From Candidatus Physcocola equi (GTDB lineage: Bacteria; Bacteroidota; Bacteroidia; Bacteroidales; Paludibacteraceae): a stretch of 64,000 nucleotides of DNA. Positions 44,823 through 53,267 of this stretch are shown here, one piece after another. The stretch's first letter is position 1. Each line of letters starts with the position of its first letter. The stretch is taken from assembly GCA_018064855.1 (NCBI GenBank), contig JAGHUM010000068.1, forward strand, positions 20,276-84,275. The letters are read 5' to 3'. A model generated the notes under the pieces. It was not told the origin of the DNA. It was given only the letters and a program-made list of their open reading frames with translations, and did no database searches. A program made the position numbers and the translations under genes.

Positions 44823-45779
44823 TTATTGAAGACCTTCAAGAATACGCTTGATGACAGTCTGAGCAGAGATCTCGCGGTTGGCTGCCTCTGGAATAACCAG
44901 GCTGTTAGGCCCTTCAATAACGTCGTCGGTAACGATTAAGCCTCGACGTACTGGCAGACAGTGCATGAAATAACCATTGTTGGTGAGCGCCATTTTTTCA
45001 GCGCTGATGGTCCAGCTCATGTCTTTGCTGATGATCTTGCCATAGTTTGGATCGTCGTAAGCGCTCCAGTTTTTTGCATAAACGAAGTCGGCACCAGCAA
45101 GCGCTTCATCTTGGTTGTGTGTCACCTTTGCACCACGAACGAATTTTTCGCAGAGATCGTAGCCTTCTGGGTTGGCGATGACGAAATCAACGTCGGCCTC
45201 GTTCATGAAGTCGGCAAATGAGTTTGGTACAGCCTGAGGCAAAGCGCGGCAGTGAGGCGCCCAAGTGAGAACGACTTTCGGACGTGCCACTTTCTTGTGT
45301 TCTTCGATGGTGATGAGGTCGGCAAATGCCTGGAGAGGGTGGCAAGTGGCAGTCTCCATGCTGAAGACAGGCTTGCCTGAATACTTGATGAACTGGTTCA
45401 CGATGGTCTCCTCGTAGTCCTTCTGTTTGTCCTCAAAAGTGGCAAACGAACGAACGCCGATAACATCGCAGAACTGGCTCATGACAGGGATGGCTTCGAG
45501 CAAATGCTCGCTCTTATCTCCGTCCATAATGACGCCGCGTTCAGTTTCCAATTTCCACGCACCTTGGTTGACGTCGAGCACGATAGTGTTCATGCCGAGG
45601 TTCATGCCTGCTTTCTGAGTGCTGAGACGGGTGCGAAGACTGTTGTTGAAAAACACCATCAACAATGTCTTGTTTTCGCCCAGGTGTTTGTAGGCGAATC
45701 TGTTTTTCTTGATTTCAAGTGCCTCTTTTACTGCTTCTTGCAAGTTCCCGAGGTCTTTCACTCCTGTGTAGTATCTCAT
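44823..45779 (-). CDS. argF': N-succinylornithine carbamoyltransferase
   Basis: 318 residues. Transfers carbamoyl phosphate to an acylated ornithine in the Bacteroidetes arginine pathway. It aligns along its whole length with my recollection of the Bacteroides fragilis enzyme: FFNNSLRTRLSTQKA (carbamoyl-phosphate loop), NQGAWKLETERGVIMDGDK, METATCHPLQAFADL, YFMHCLPVRRG and IPEAANREISA. The residue that sets acyl choice is Ser90 (DGDKSEHLL), where the B. fragilis enzyme has Pro90 and the Xanthomonas N-acetylornithine enzyme has Glu92. Reported mutants of the Xanthomonas enzyme with Ser at this place use succinylornithine, so succinyl specificity is the better guess. proA lies upstream. Confidence 0.92.
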   Translation of the reverse strand: MRYYTGVKDLGNLQEAVKEALEIKKNRFAYKHLGENKTLLMVFFNNSLRTRLSTQKAGMNLGMNTIVLDVNQGAWKLETERGVIMDGDKSEHLLEAIPVMSQFCDVIGVRSFATFEDKQKDYEETIVNQFIKYSGKPVFSMETATCHPLQAFADLITIEEHKKVARPKVVLTWAPHCRALPQAVPNSFADFMNEADVDFVIANPEGYDLCEKFVRGAKVTHNQDEALAGADFVYAKNWSAYDDPNYGKIISKDMSWTISAEKMALTNNGYFMHCLPVRRGLIVTDDVIEGPNSLVIPEAANREISAQTVIKRILEGLQ

Positions 45780-45830
45780 TTTGTGATTCTTTTGACTTCG
45801 TTTTGAATAATTTTTGCGGGAATGGCTCGG

Positions 45831-47078
45831 TTATGAACGAACCTGACCATTTCCTGTGATGATCCACTTGTAGCTGTTCAATTCCTCCAATCCCATCGGA
45901 CCGCGTGCGTGCATCTTTTGTGTGGAAATGCCGATTTCGGCGCCGAGACCGAATTGACCGCCGTCGGAGAATGATGTTGGCGCGTTGGCATAAACACAAG
46001 CCGCATCGACTAACGTGAGGAATTTGTTGCAGGTTGCCTCACATTCGGCAACGATGGCTTCGCTGTGACCGTTTCCGTAAATCTGGATGAACTCGATGGC
46101 TTCGTCCACATTTTTCACTGTCTTAATCGACATCTTGTAATCAAGCCATTCTTTTCCGAAATCCTCCTCACTCGCTTTGTTGAGCAGATTGGCAGGGTAG
46201 CAGCCTTCCAAAGCCTTGTAGGCTGCTTCATCAGCATAAATCGCCACATTTTTGCTTGGGAGGTCTTGGCAGAGTTGGCCAAGGTCTTTTAATCTATCTT
46301 CCGCTATGATGACTGTATCGAGCGTGTTACAAACACTCGGACGGCGTGTTTTTGCGTTGAAAATGATGTTTTTGCCCTTGATGATGTCTCCTGTTGTGTC
46401 GAAATAGGTGTGGCAGGTTCCTGCTCCGGTCTCAATTACAGGCACTTTTGCGTTGTCATTCACAAAACGGATAAGGCCCGCACCACCTCTTGGAATGATG
46501 AGATCGACGTAGCCGCGTGCAGTGAGCAAGGCGCCGGTTGCCTCGCGTCCGGCTGGCATAAGAGCCACTACATTGGTGTCGAGACCTTGTGCTTCCAGCA
46601 CTTTATGGATGATCTCCACAATGGCAGAGTTGGATTCGTGTGCGTCTGTGCCACCTTTCAAGATACAGGCGTTGCCCGATTTCAAGCAGAGCGCAAATAC
46701 GTCGAGACTGACATTCGGACGGGCTTCATAGATTACTCCGATCACTCCAAATGGAACGCTGATACGTTTGATGTTGAGACCGTTAGGACGTACTCGTTCG
46801 TCAATGATTCTGCCTATAGGAGATGGAAGTTTTACAACATCGCGGATGCCATCTGCAATTCCTTTGAGTCGTTCCTCAGAAAGTTTCAGGCGGTCGTACA
46901 TCGGGTCTGAAGGGTCTTTTTTCGCAAGGTCTTTAGCGTTTCCTTCCAGAATTCTGGAAGATTGTTTTTCCACTTCATCTGCGAGTGCGAGTAACACTTC
47001 GTTTATTTTTTTGTCGGAAACCAGATTGAGCGAGCGGGACGCTGCTTTAACCGATTTGAAAACTGCTGTTAAGTCCAT
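45831..47078 (-). CDS. proA: Gamma-glutamyl phosphate reductase
   Basis: 415 residues, normal length. Reduces gamma-glutamyl phosphate with NADPH in proline synthesis. Seen: [27 protein letters not shown], the catalytic Cys in [18 protein letters not shown] and the end [20 protein letters not shown]. proB, usually adjacent, is not in this window; instead argF' follows 51 bases later. Both enzymes draw on glutamate-derived pools. A TAACTTTG box lies about 27 bases upstream. Confidence 0.95.
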   Translation of the reverse strand: MDLTAVFKSVKAASRSLNLVSDKKINEVLLALADEVEKQSSRILEGNAKDLAKKDPSDPMYDRLKLSEERLKGIADGIRDVVKLPSPIGRIIDERVRPNGLNIKRISVPFGVIGVIYEARPNVSLDVFALCLKSGNACILKGGTDAHESNSAIVEIIHKVLEAQGLDTNVVALMPAGREATGALLTARGYVDLIIPRGGAGLIRFVNDNAKVPVIETGAGTCHTYFDTTGDIIKGKNIIFNAKTRRPSVCNTLDTVIIAEDRLKDLGQLCQDLPSKNVAIYADEAAYKALEGCYPANLLNKASEEDFGKEWLDYKMSIKTVKNVDEAIEFIQIYGNGHSEAIVAECEATCNKFLTLVDAACVYANAPTSFSDGGQFGLGAEIGISTQKMHARGPMGLEELNSYKWIITGNGQVRS

Positions 47079-47104
47079 AATGTCCTGTCTATTTTTCTAT
47101 TCAG

Positions 47105-47112
47105 CAAAGTTA
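47105..47112 (-). promoter_or_regulatory. -7 box of proA
   Basis: The minus strand reads TAACTTTG (TAnnTTTG), 26 bases before the proA start. The closest TTG is only 13 bases upstream, so the -33 box is unclear. Confidence 0.5.
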
Positions 47113-47153
47113 AGTAATTCTTTGCCAAATTGCTGAATTTTGTGGCAAAAATT

Positions 47154-47183
47154 AAAGCCACTTTGCAAGATGCAAAATGGCTT
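47154..47183 (-). terminator. Terminator of the first DUF6515 gene
   Basis: AAAGCCA-C-TTTGCA (47154-47167) pairs with TGCAAA-A-TGGCTTT (47171-47183 region). Leftward it is followed by AATTTTTG. Confidence 0.75.
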
Positions 47184-47213
47184 TATGATGATTTGAAATG
47201 ATTTGATTTTGGT

Positions 47214-47939
47214 TTAGAAACCGAAGGAAGCGCTGTAGTAGTATGTAGGTTTTGCTACATAGACAGCAGAAGTGCGAATTGGAGGTGCTACAATGAGGAA
47301 GCCGCCAACAACTGGCTGGAACCACATTCCATCTGCTTCATAGTAACGATAACCGTTGACATACACTCTGTTGGCTCCGTAAGGGAGGTCTGAAACGATG
47401 ATGTTTTCAGGCATGAAAATCTCTTCGTAACCATATCCGGGTACATAACGGTAATAAATGCCGTTGTAAGTGTAATATGGCGAATTGTCGATGTAGAACA
47501 CGCGTGCACGGCTATCGATTTTGTGATGATATACGTGCTTTGTGCCGGTGTGGCGAACAGTAGGTGCAAAATGAGTAGTCGCTGTGTGGTGGCCATCCAA
47601 GTGGCTTTGAGGAGCGCGCTGCATGGTGTTGACTACGGGCTTCGCAGGAGTTACGTGTGGCTTCGCAGGTTCAACATGTGGTTTCGCAGGGGTTATGTGC
47701 GAATTCTTGTTGGTCGAAGAATTGTTCTTGCTGGTTGAAGAACTGTTCTTGCTGCTGCTTGAGGAACTGCTTTTGCTGCTAGATGAAGATGAACTGCTGT
47801 TCGAAGACTTGTTGGTTACGCCACGAGTGTCTGCTTTCTTTGTGGTTTTAACACTGCCTCTTTGAGCGCAGGCGTCAAAACTATTGAAACCGCAGATGAC
47901 TGCTACTGCCATGGCTGCTAATATTTTATTGAGTTTCAT
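47214..47939 (-). CDS. Exported DUF6515-like protein with Ser/Lys/Asn linker
   Basis: 241 residues with a signal peptide ending DACAQ. Residues about 40-80 are a Ser-rich run with Lys/Asn/Thr; 80-100 hold three AKPHV(E/T)P-type repeats. From about 135 to the end is a compact Tyr-rich domain: ARVFYIDNSPYY, GIYYRYVPGYGYEEIFMPEN, VNGYRYYEADGMWFQPVVGGFLIV, which fits the DUF6515 type, ending SASFGF. The function is unknown; location is envelope or outside. Its paralogue lies at 48291-49064 with the same C-terminal domain but a different linker. The promoter is sigma-54-like (47998-48013). Confidence 0.85.
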   Translation of the reverse strand: MKLNKILAAMAVAVICGFNSFDACAQRGSVKTTKKADTRGVTNKSSNSSSSSSSSKSSSSSSSKNSSSTSKNNSSTNKNSHITPAKPHVEPAKPHVTPAKPVVNTMQRAPQSHLDGHHTATTHFAPTVRHTGTKHVYHHKIDSRARVFYIDNSPYYTYNGIYYRYVPGYGYEEIFMPENIIVSDLPYGANRVYVNGYRYYEADGMWFQPVVGGFLIVAPPIRTSAVYVAKPTYYYSASFGF

Positions 47940-47997
47940 AAGGCATTCAATTTTTCGAGGTTGATACTAATTTGTTGTATTTCTTTGTTAGATAGAT

Positions 47998-48013
47998 TGC
48001 AATATCCATGCCA
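47998..48013 (-). promoter_or_regulatory. Sigma-54-type promoter of the first DUF6515 gene
   Basis: The minus strand reads TGGCAT-GGATA-TTGCA: it fits TGGCA-N6-TTGC(A/T) with both invariant GG and GC at the right spacing. The start near 47987 gives a leader of about 48 bases. The rest of the gap 47940-48222 shows nothing further. Confidence 0.65.
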
Positions 48014-48222
48014 AAAATAAACAATTCTTTTGATATAGTTTATTTGTTTGCCTAAATTTATTCAAATAATAAGAACTTTTGTGGATTTGTGTGTCGGTGA
48101 TTCGACTTTAAGGTTTTACAACTTGTTTCTTATGCCCAAGTACAATCGGATGTGCAGTTTTGGGGAATAATTCCTGTTTCCGCATCGCACATGCTATCCT
48201 CGTCTTTTGCTCTAAAGAAAAA

Positions 48223-48250
48223 CCCCACATAGGATCACTCTTATGTGGGG
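48223..48250 (-). terminator. Terminator of the second DUF6515 gene
   Basis: CCCCACATA (48223-48231) pairs with TATGTGGGG (48242-48250). Leftward it is followed by five T after the stem (GGGGTTTTT). Confidence 0.88.
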
Positions 48251-48290
48251 CAAAAAACTGTATGGATAATTGTTATGACAAACGGGTGTG

Positions 48291-49064
48291 TTAAAATCCG
48301 AAAGATGCAGTGAAACTGATGGTTGGACGTGGAAGCGCCACGGTTACATTGGCAACAGGGCGTTCAACGATAAGATAGCCACCATCGATAGGCTGGAACC
48401 ACATACCGTTAGCTTCATAGTAGTTGATGCGATTAACGTTGACAACGCGCGCTCCGTATGGAAGAGCTGCTACAATAACGTTTTCTGGCATGTAGATTTC
48501 CTGATAGCCGTATGAAGGAACATAGCTGTAGTAAACTCCGTTCCAATGGTAGTAGGCTACATTGTCGATGTAAAACACATGGGCACGTGGGTCGATGTGG
48601 TGATGGTAAACCGGACGTGGTCCGTAGTGGCGTGGCACGAAGTGATGATGAACTGCCGGAGCGTGGTGGTGCACAGGTGCCGGAGCGTGGTGGTGCACAG
48701 GTGCTGGAGCGTGATGATGCACAGGTGCTGGAGCGTGATGGTGCACAGGAGCCGGAGCGTGGTGGTGCACAGGTGCTGGAGCGTGATGGTGCACAGGTGC
48801 TGCATGGTGATGAACAGGCTCGTGGCGAACAGGTGCCGCTGCGCGAGGAGCATGAACTGGTGCAGGTGCGCTGTGCTTTGGAGCCGCGCTTGAGTGAGAA
48901 GAGCGAGTTGACGCAGGAGCGCCACCTCTGCTATGAGTGCCGCGAGCATCACCTCTTGGCTGATGCTGCTGAACTGATCCACGACCTTGTGCGTTTATGG
49001 TTGGTGCAGAAACGAAAAGCATGAATGAAGATGCTAATGCTGCTATGATGAGTTTTGCGTTCAT
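48291..49064 (-). CDS. Exported DUF6515-like protein with His-rich repeats
   Basis: 257 residues with a signal peptide ending TINAQ. Residues about 30-85 are Gln/Gly/Ser/His-rich. About 85-145 carry six or more APVHHHAP repeats, giving over 30 His. From about 150 the Tyr-rich domain is shared with the paralogue: ARVFYIDN-type start (HVFYIDNVAYY), GVYYSYVPSYGYQEIYMPEN, YYEANGMWFQPIDGGYLIV, ending TASFGF. The His repeats could bind metal ions (Zn, Ni, Cu) or simply form an extended linker; nothing in the sequence decides. Own sigma-54-like promoter and terminator. Confidence 0.85.
   Translation of the reverse strand: MNAKLIIAALASSFMLFVSAPTINAQGRGSVQQHQPRGDARGTHSRGGAPASTRSSHSSAAPKHSAPAPVHAPRAAAPVRHEPVHHHAAPVHHHAPAPVHHHAPAPVHHHAPAPVHHHAPAPVHHHAPAPVHHHAPAVHHHFVPRHYGPRPVYHHHIDPRAHVFYIDNVAYYHWNGVYYSYVPSYGYQEIYMPENVIVAALPYGARVVNVNRINYYEANGMWFQPIDGGYLIVERPVANVTVALPRPTISFTASFGF
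48655..48798 (-). repeat. Six tandem 24-base repeats encoding APVHHHAP
   Basis: Six consecutive 24-base units (48655, 48679, 48703, 48727, 48751, 48775) differ from each other at one to three bases. The multiple of three keeps the frame. This is coding repeat, not CRISPR: no spacers. Confidence 0.9.
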
Positions 49065-49116
49065 AATTGTAAGTTTTATAAGAGTTGTTTAATCTTGTTG
49101 ATTGCATTAACTATAA

Positions 49117-49132
49117 TACAATAGGTGTGCCA
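49117..49132 (-). promoter_or_regulatory. Sigma-54-like promoter of the His-rich DUF6515 gene
   Basis: The minus strand reads TGGCAC-ACCTA-TTGTA: perfect -24 element, five-base spacer, -12 element one base off TTGC(A/T). The start near 49106 gives a leader of about 42 bases. The same TTGTATTA continues as in the promoter at 17202-17217. Confidence 0.6.
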
Positions 49133-49214
49133 AAAAGATTGATTTTTGACGAAAATGCGAAAAATAAATGTGTATTTGTTATAATTATTTGATTTTAAGT
49201 GCTGTGGAAATAAA

Positions 49215-49240
49215 AAAAGATGGAGATTGCTCCATCTTTT
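49215..49240 (-). terminator. Terminator of the CoA-transferase gene
   Basis: AAAAGATGGAG (49215-49225) pairs with CTCCATCTTTT (49230-49240), loop of four. Leftward it is followed by more T. Confidence 0.9.
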
Positions 49241-49269
49241 TATGTGATTTATCGATCCGTTTAATCGGA

Positions 49270-50766
49270 TTATTCGTATTTGCTCCAGTCGATATTTCTC
49301 ATGTCGCCGGTTTCGTTGAATGCATTGTGGAATGCAAAGGCTGCACGGAGGTTGTGAGGTGTCTGTAATTTGCTGTCTGTCAATTTCAGGTAATCCCACA
49401 TGAGTTGTTTGTAATCTGGGTGAACGCAGTTCTCAATGATGCACTTCGCACGTTCTCTTGGAGCCAAACCACGAAGGTCTGCAATACCCTGGTCGGTGAT
49501 GAGTACCTTAACCGAGTGCTCGCTGTGGTCAACGTGGCTGACCATAGGAACGATAGGGCTGATGCATCCACCTTTCTGGATGGAAGGGCAAGAATAAACA
49601 GAGATATATGCGTTTCTTGTGAAGTCACCCGAACCACCGATGCCATTCATCATCTTTGTTCCCATAACGTGGGTTGAGTTGATGTTTCCATAGATGTCGG
49701 CCTCAAGCGCTGTGTTGAGGGTGATAAGTCCGAGACGACGTACAACTTCTGGGTTGTTCGAGATTTCGATTGGACGAAGGATGAGTTTGTCGCGGAAAGC
49801 GTCAAGGTTTCCGTAAACGTCTCTCAAAGTCTCTTCTGTAACTGTAAGAGAAGAACCGCTGGCGAAAGACACACGTCCTTTCTTCATAAGGTCGATCACA
49901 GCATCCTGGATAACTTCGGTGTACATGGTGAAGTTAGGAATGTCTGGGTCGTCGCCAAGCAAGCCGAGCACCGCATTCGCTACGTTTCCCACACCGCTCT
50001 GGATAGGTAGGAAACTCTTAGGAATGAAACCGCATTTCAACTGAGAGGAAAGGAATTTCGCAACGTTTTCGCCGATTTTCTGAGTGGTTTCGTCAACTGG
50101 AGTGAATTTGCCCACTTCGTTAGGACGGCTGGTGTTGACAACTGCGATAATCTTTTCTGGATCTACTTTCAATGTCTCTTTACCGATGCGGTCTTTGACC
50201 GAGTAAATAGGAATTTCCTTACGGTAAGGTGGGTCTGCAGGCTCGTAGATGTCGTGAATGCCCAAGATTGATTTTGGGTGCATATCGTTGATTTCTACGA
50301 TGATTTTTTCTGCTAGATTAGCGTATGTGGCTGAATTACCTACACCTGCTGTGAGGAGAATGTCTCCGTTTGCGCTGAGATCTGCTGCTTCAAGAATGGC
50401 AACGTTGATTTTTCCGTATGTTCCGTAGCGCAGTTCCTGAGCAAGTTGAGAAAGGTGGGCGTCTATGTAATTCACTTCCCCGCTGTTGATGGCTTTTCTC
50501 AAGTCCTTGCTGCTTTGGTAAGGAGTGCGGAACTTCATTGCGTGCGCGCGTGAAAGCTCGCCGTCGCAAGAATCACCTGTTGATGCTCCTGAGAAAAGTG
50601 AAATTTGGAATTCACGTCCTGCTTTATGTTCTTCGTCAGCGTAACGTGCAATAGCAGTTGGAAGTTCTTTCGGTGCGCCAGATGCGGTAAAACCGCTGGT
50701 GGCTACGACATCTCCGTTTTTTATCAGACGTGCAGCTTCGTCTGCACTCATGAAATTGTATGCCAT
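49270..50766 (-). CDS. Acetyl-CoA hydrolase/transferase family protein, probably succinyl-CoA:acetate CoA-transferase
   Basis: 498 residues, the length of the Cat1/AarC group. Seen: ATSGFTASGAPKELP near the start, GVGNSATYANLAEKIIVEIND, the active-site region NFTMYTEVIQDAVIDL with the likely catalytic Glu, the oxyanion-type GIGGSGDFTRNAYISVYS, and VLITDQGIADLRGLAPRERA. Such enzymes move CoA between succinyl-CoA and acetate (or release acetate), joining succinate and acetate fermentation, a main route in anaerobic Bacteroidales. Monocistronic. Confidence 0.9.
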   Translation of the reverse strand: MAYNFMSADEAARLIKNGDVVATSGFTASGAPKELPTAIARYADEEHKAGREFQISLFSGASTGDSCDGELSRAHAMKFRTPYQSSKDLRKAINSGEVNYIDAHLSQLAQELRYGTYGKINVAILEAADLSANGDILLTAGVGNSATYANLAEKIIVEINDMHPKSILGIHDIYEPADPPYRKEIPIYSVKDRIGKETLKVDPEKIIAVVNTSRPNEVGKFTPVDETTQKIGENVAKFLSSQLKCGFIPKSFLPIQSGVGNVANAVLGLLGDDPDIPNFTMYTEVIQDAVIDLMKKGRVSFASGSSLTVTEETLRDVYGNLDAFRDKLILRPIEISNNPEVVRRLGLITLNTALEADIYGNINSTHVMGTKMMNGIGGSGDFTRNAYISVYSCPSIQKGGCISPIVPMVSHVDHSEHSVKVLITDQGIADLRGLAPRERAKCIIENCVHPDYKQLMWDYLKLTDSKLQTPHNLRAAFAFHNAFNETGDMRNIDWSKYE

Positions 50767-50792
50767 ATTTGTGTCTGTAATTTATCCTTTTG

Positions 50793-50800
50793 CAAAATTA
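50793..50800 (-). promoter_or_regulatory. -7 box of the CoA-transferase gene
   Basis: The minus strand reads TAATTTTG (TAnnTTTG), about 27 bases before the start codon. The expected -33 place reads TTA instead of TTG. Confidence 0.5.
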
Positions 50801-50981
50801 CATATTTTTGCTCATATTAACATTTTTTTAGAAAGAAAAGTGGGTGTAGTCTTCTTATTCCACTATCAAATATTAATATATTTCTATTGATTTTAATTAA
50901 ATCATTGTTTTGTTTTGACTGTTTGTTTCAGTTGGAAATATGTGTTGCGTATTTCTTGAACCGTTATGCACCGGGTAAATA

Positions 50982-51020
50982 AAAAAAGCATTCGGTAGAA
51001 TCTCTGCCGAATGCTTTTTT
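50982..51020 (-). terminator. Terminator of the trp operon
   Basis: AAAAAAGCATTCGG (50982-50995) pairs with CCGAATGCTTTTTT (51007-51020); the inner AGA/TCT also pair. T-run on the leftward side. It lies 20 bases after the trpA stop. Confidence 0.92.
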
Positions 51021-51039
51021 GTATGGTCGAGGAAATCTC

Positions 51040-51813
51040 TTATCCTCTTACTTTTTCAATAAGCGCCTTTGCTGCTTCCTGGATGGTGGCGTGCTCTTCT
51101 AATGAACGGATGAACGCGCTGCCGATGATGCAACCTCTTGAGTGTGCTGCTGCGGCATCGAATGTCTCTTTGTTTGATACACCGAAACCAACCAATGTTG
51201 GATTTTTGAGGTTGAGACTCTCGATGCGCTTGAAGTAAGCTTGCTTGGTTTCGTTGAAACTCTTTTGCGCTCCGGTTGTTGATGCTGAAGACACCATATA
51301 AACGAAGCCACTGCTGGCTTCATCGATTTCGTGAACGCGAGCATCTGGCGTTTCTGGAGTGACAAGAAGCACGAAACGCAAATCGTATTTCTTAATGATA
51401 GGGTCGAATTCTTCTTTGTAGATGTCGAGCGGAATATCAGGAATGATGAATCCGTCAATGCCAAGTTCTACCGCCTTTTTGCAGAGGTTTTCAAAACCAT
51501 ACTGAAGTGTGGGATTGATATAACCCATGAAAAGGAGTGGCATGTCGGTGTGCTTTCGAACGTCTTTCAACTGCTCGAAGAGGACTTTCTGACTCATACC
51601 GTTTTCAAGTGCCACTTGGTTGCTGTGCTGGATGACCGGGCCGTCGGCCATCGGGTCGGAGAAAGGAACACCGATTTCTAACAAATCGACACCTTCTGCG
51701 TCAAGCGTGGTGATGATTCCCATGGTACTGTCGAGTTTTGGGAAACCGGCAGTGAAAAAGATGGAAAGAATGTCTTTCTTCCCACTCTGGAAAAGTCTGT
51801 CTATTCTGTTCAT
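51040..51813 (-). CDS. trpA: Tryptophan synthase alpha subunit
   Basis: 257 residues from MNRIDRLFQ; the longer frame upstream overlaps trpF and is not used. Cleaves indole-glycerol phosphate to indole. Seen: FFTAGFPKLDST, LEIGVPFSDPMADGPVIQ with the catalytic Glu and Asp, GYINP, DGFIIPDIPLD, LLVTPETPDARV, SGFVYMVSS and VGFGVSNKET. Last gene of trpBEGDCFA; its partner trpB is the first gene, 4.5 kb away. Confidence 0.96.
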   Translation of the reverse strand: MNRIDRLFQSGKKDILSIFFTAGFPKLDSTMGIITTLDAEGVDLLEIGVPFSDPMADGPVIQHSNQVALENGMSQKVLFEQLKDVRKHTDMPLLFMGYINPTLQYGFENLCKKAVELGIDGFIIPDIPLDIYKEEFDPIIKKYDLRFVLLVTPETPDARVHEIDEASSGFVYMVSSASTTGAQKSFNETKQAYFKRIESLNLKNPTLVGFGVSNKETFDAAAAHSRGCIIGSAFIRSLEEHATIQEAAKALIEKVRG

Positions 51814-51826
51814 ATTTTGTCTTTTT

Positions 51827-52456
51827 TTATTTTTCGGATTTATGGATTTGTTGGAAAAAAGTTTGGAGTTGACCAATGTTTTTGACCGCTGGGGAAATCT
51901 CAAATTTGCTGTTGAGATCAACGCCAACCATTGCCGGAAAATTCAGATTCTTGACCAATTCCGCATCATCGGGACCGATGCCTCCGCTTAGCAGGAAAGG
52001 AGTGTTGATGGGGTAGTTGTTGAGCATGTTCCAGTCAAACTTCATTCCGCTACCTCCCACTTTTGGGGTTTTTGTGTCGATCAGGCAAAAGTCCACGCAC
52101 CCTGCGTAATCGGCAATTCTCTCAATGTCTTCCTCTCCGGCTATACTGAATGCTTTGATGACTGAAATTCCTCTGCTTTTTAGTTTTTTGCACAAATCTG
52201 CACTTTCGGATCCATGCAATTGGACAGCGTCCAGTTTGAAATCCGCTATTTTTTTCAAAATGCTTTCTTCGCTTTCGTTGACCATGACTCCTACTTTTTT
52301 TGCTGGTGCAAATGATTCGGACAGATGGGACAGTGGAGTTTCGCCGACAAAACGTGATGATTTGGGGTAGAAAATCAACCCGATGAAGTCGGGGTTCAAT
52401 TTCTTCAATTGTGCGATGTTTTGTTCATCGCGCATTCCACAAACTTTGATAATCAT
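51827..52456 (-). CDS. trpF: Phosphoribosylanthranilate isomerase
   Basis: 209 residues. Amadori rearrangement of phosphoribosylanthranilate. Seen: IIKVCGMRDEQNI (catalytic Cys), DFIGLIFYPKSSRFVG, VGVMVNES, DAVQLHGSES, DFCLIDTKTPKVGGSGMKFDWN (catalytic Asp) and PFLLSGGIGPDDA. 13 bases separate it from trpC and from trpA. Confidence 0.95.
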   Translation of the reverse strand: MIIKVCGMRDEQNIAQLKKLNPDFIGLIFYPKSSRFVGETPLSHLSESFAPAKKVGVMVNESEESILKKIADFKLDAVQLHGSESADLCKKLKSRGISVIKAFSIAGEEDIERIADYAGCVDFCLIDTKTPKVGGSGMKFDWNMLNNYPINTPFLLSGGIGPDDAELVKNLNFPAMVGVDLNSKFEISPAVKNIGQLQTFFQQIHKSEK

Positions 52457-52469
52457 AATTTGTCTTCCT

Positions 52470-53255
52470 TTAGTTGGTCACAGCATCGATAAACTCGCCT
52501 AAAGCCTTGGCTGGATCTTGCTGTTTCATGAAGTTCTCGCCCATCAGAAAGCCTTGGAAGCCTTCTTTACGGAGCATTTTTACAGTCTCAGGGTTGGATA
52601 TTCCACTTTCGCTCACTTTGAGGTATTCATCCGGAATACTGTGGCAGAGGTTGATGGATGCTTGCAAATCCACTTCGAAAGTCTTGAGATTGCGGTTGTT
52701 GATGCCTACCATATCCACACCAGGAAAGATGTGCCCCACTTCTTCTGGTTCGTAGAGCTCGAGTAAGGTTTCCAAACCCATATCTTTAGCTTGAAGTGCC
52801 AGACGGTGGCAGCTCTCAATGTCGAGAATGCTGGCTATGAGAAGCACAACATCGGCACCTGATGCTTTTGCGAGGTATAGTTGATATTCGTCGATGAGAA
52901 ACTCCTTGAAAAGAATGGGAGTGTGCTCGACAACTCCTCTTGCGGCTTTCACGTCTGCCGCCCCTCCAGCAAAGAAATCTTTGTCGGCAAGAACGGAGAT
53001 GCCGCTGGCACCGTTTGCTTCGTAACCGGGTGTGATTTCAGTGACAATCGCCCCCTCCTTTATGAACCCTTTTGAGGGAGATTTGCGTTTGAATTCAGAA
53101 ATGATACCAGATTTGGATGCGGCCAGACTTGCTTTCATGGAGAAACCGTCGCGATGAAAATACTCACTTTCCTTCAAAACTTCAATAGGAAGTTCTTTTT
53201 TCATTGTGGCGAGTTCGGCGCGCTTGTTCTCAACTATCTTGTCTAATATGGTCAT
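52470..53255 (-). CDS. trpC: Indole-3-glycerol phosphate synthase
   Basis: 261 residues. Closes the indole ring. Seen: the N-terminal helix ILDKIVENKRAELA, IISEFKRKSPSKGFI (catalytic Lys in EFKRKSPS), ILFKEFLIDEYQLYLAKASGADVVLLI, VGINNRNLKTFEVD and VSESGISNPE. It is separate from trpF, not fused as in enterobacteria. Middle of the trp operon. Confidence 0.95.
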   Translation of the reverse strand: MTILDKIVENKRAELATMKKELPIEVLKESEYFHRDGFSMKASLAASKSGIISEFKRKSPSKGFIKEGAIVTEITPGYEANGASGISVLADKDFFAGGAADVKAARGVVEHTPILFKEFLIDEYQLYLAKASGADVVLLIASILDIESCHRLALQAKDMGLETLLELYEPEEVGHIFPGVDMVGINNRNLKTFEVDLQASINLCHSIPDEYLKVSESGISNPETVKMLRKEGFQGFLMGENFMKQQDPAKALGEFIDAVTN

Positions 53256-53267
53256 AACTGGTTTCTA

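Noticed and set aside
48012..48019. TATTTTTG box on the minus strand before the first DUF6515 gene
   Set aside because: It overlaps the TGGCAT-N5-TTGCA match and has no TTG at the right distance, so I favour the sigma-54 reading.
48655..48798. Possible CRISPR-like tandem repeats
   Set aside because: Units are contiguous, with no spacers, in frame with a protein gene, and encode APVHHHAP.
48512..49024. 170-codon plus-strand frame made of repeats
   Set aside because: Mirror of the APVHHHAP repeats; the minus-strand gene has signal peptide, promoter and terminator.
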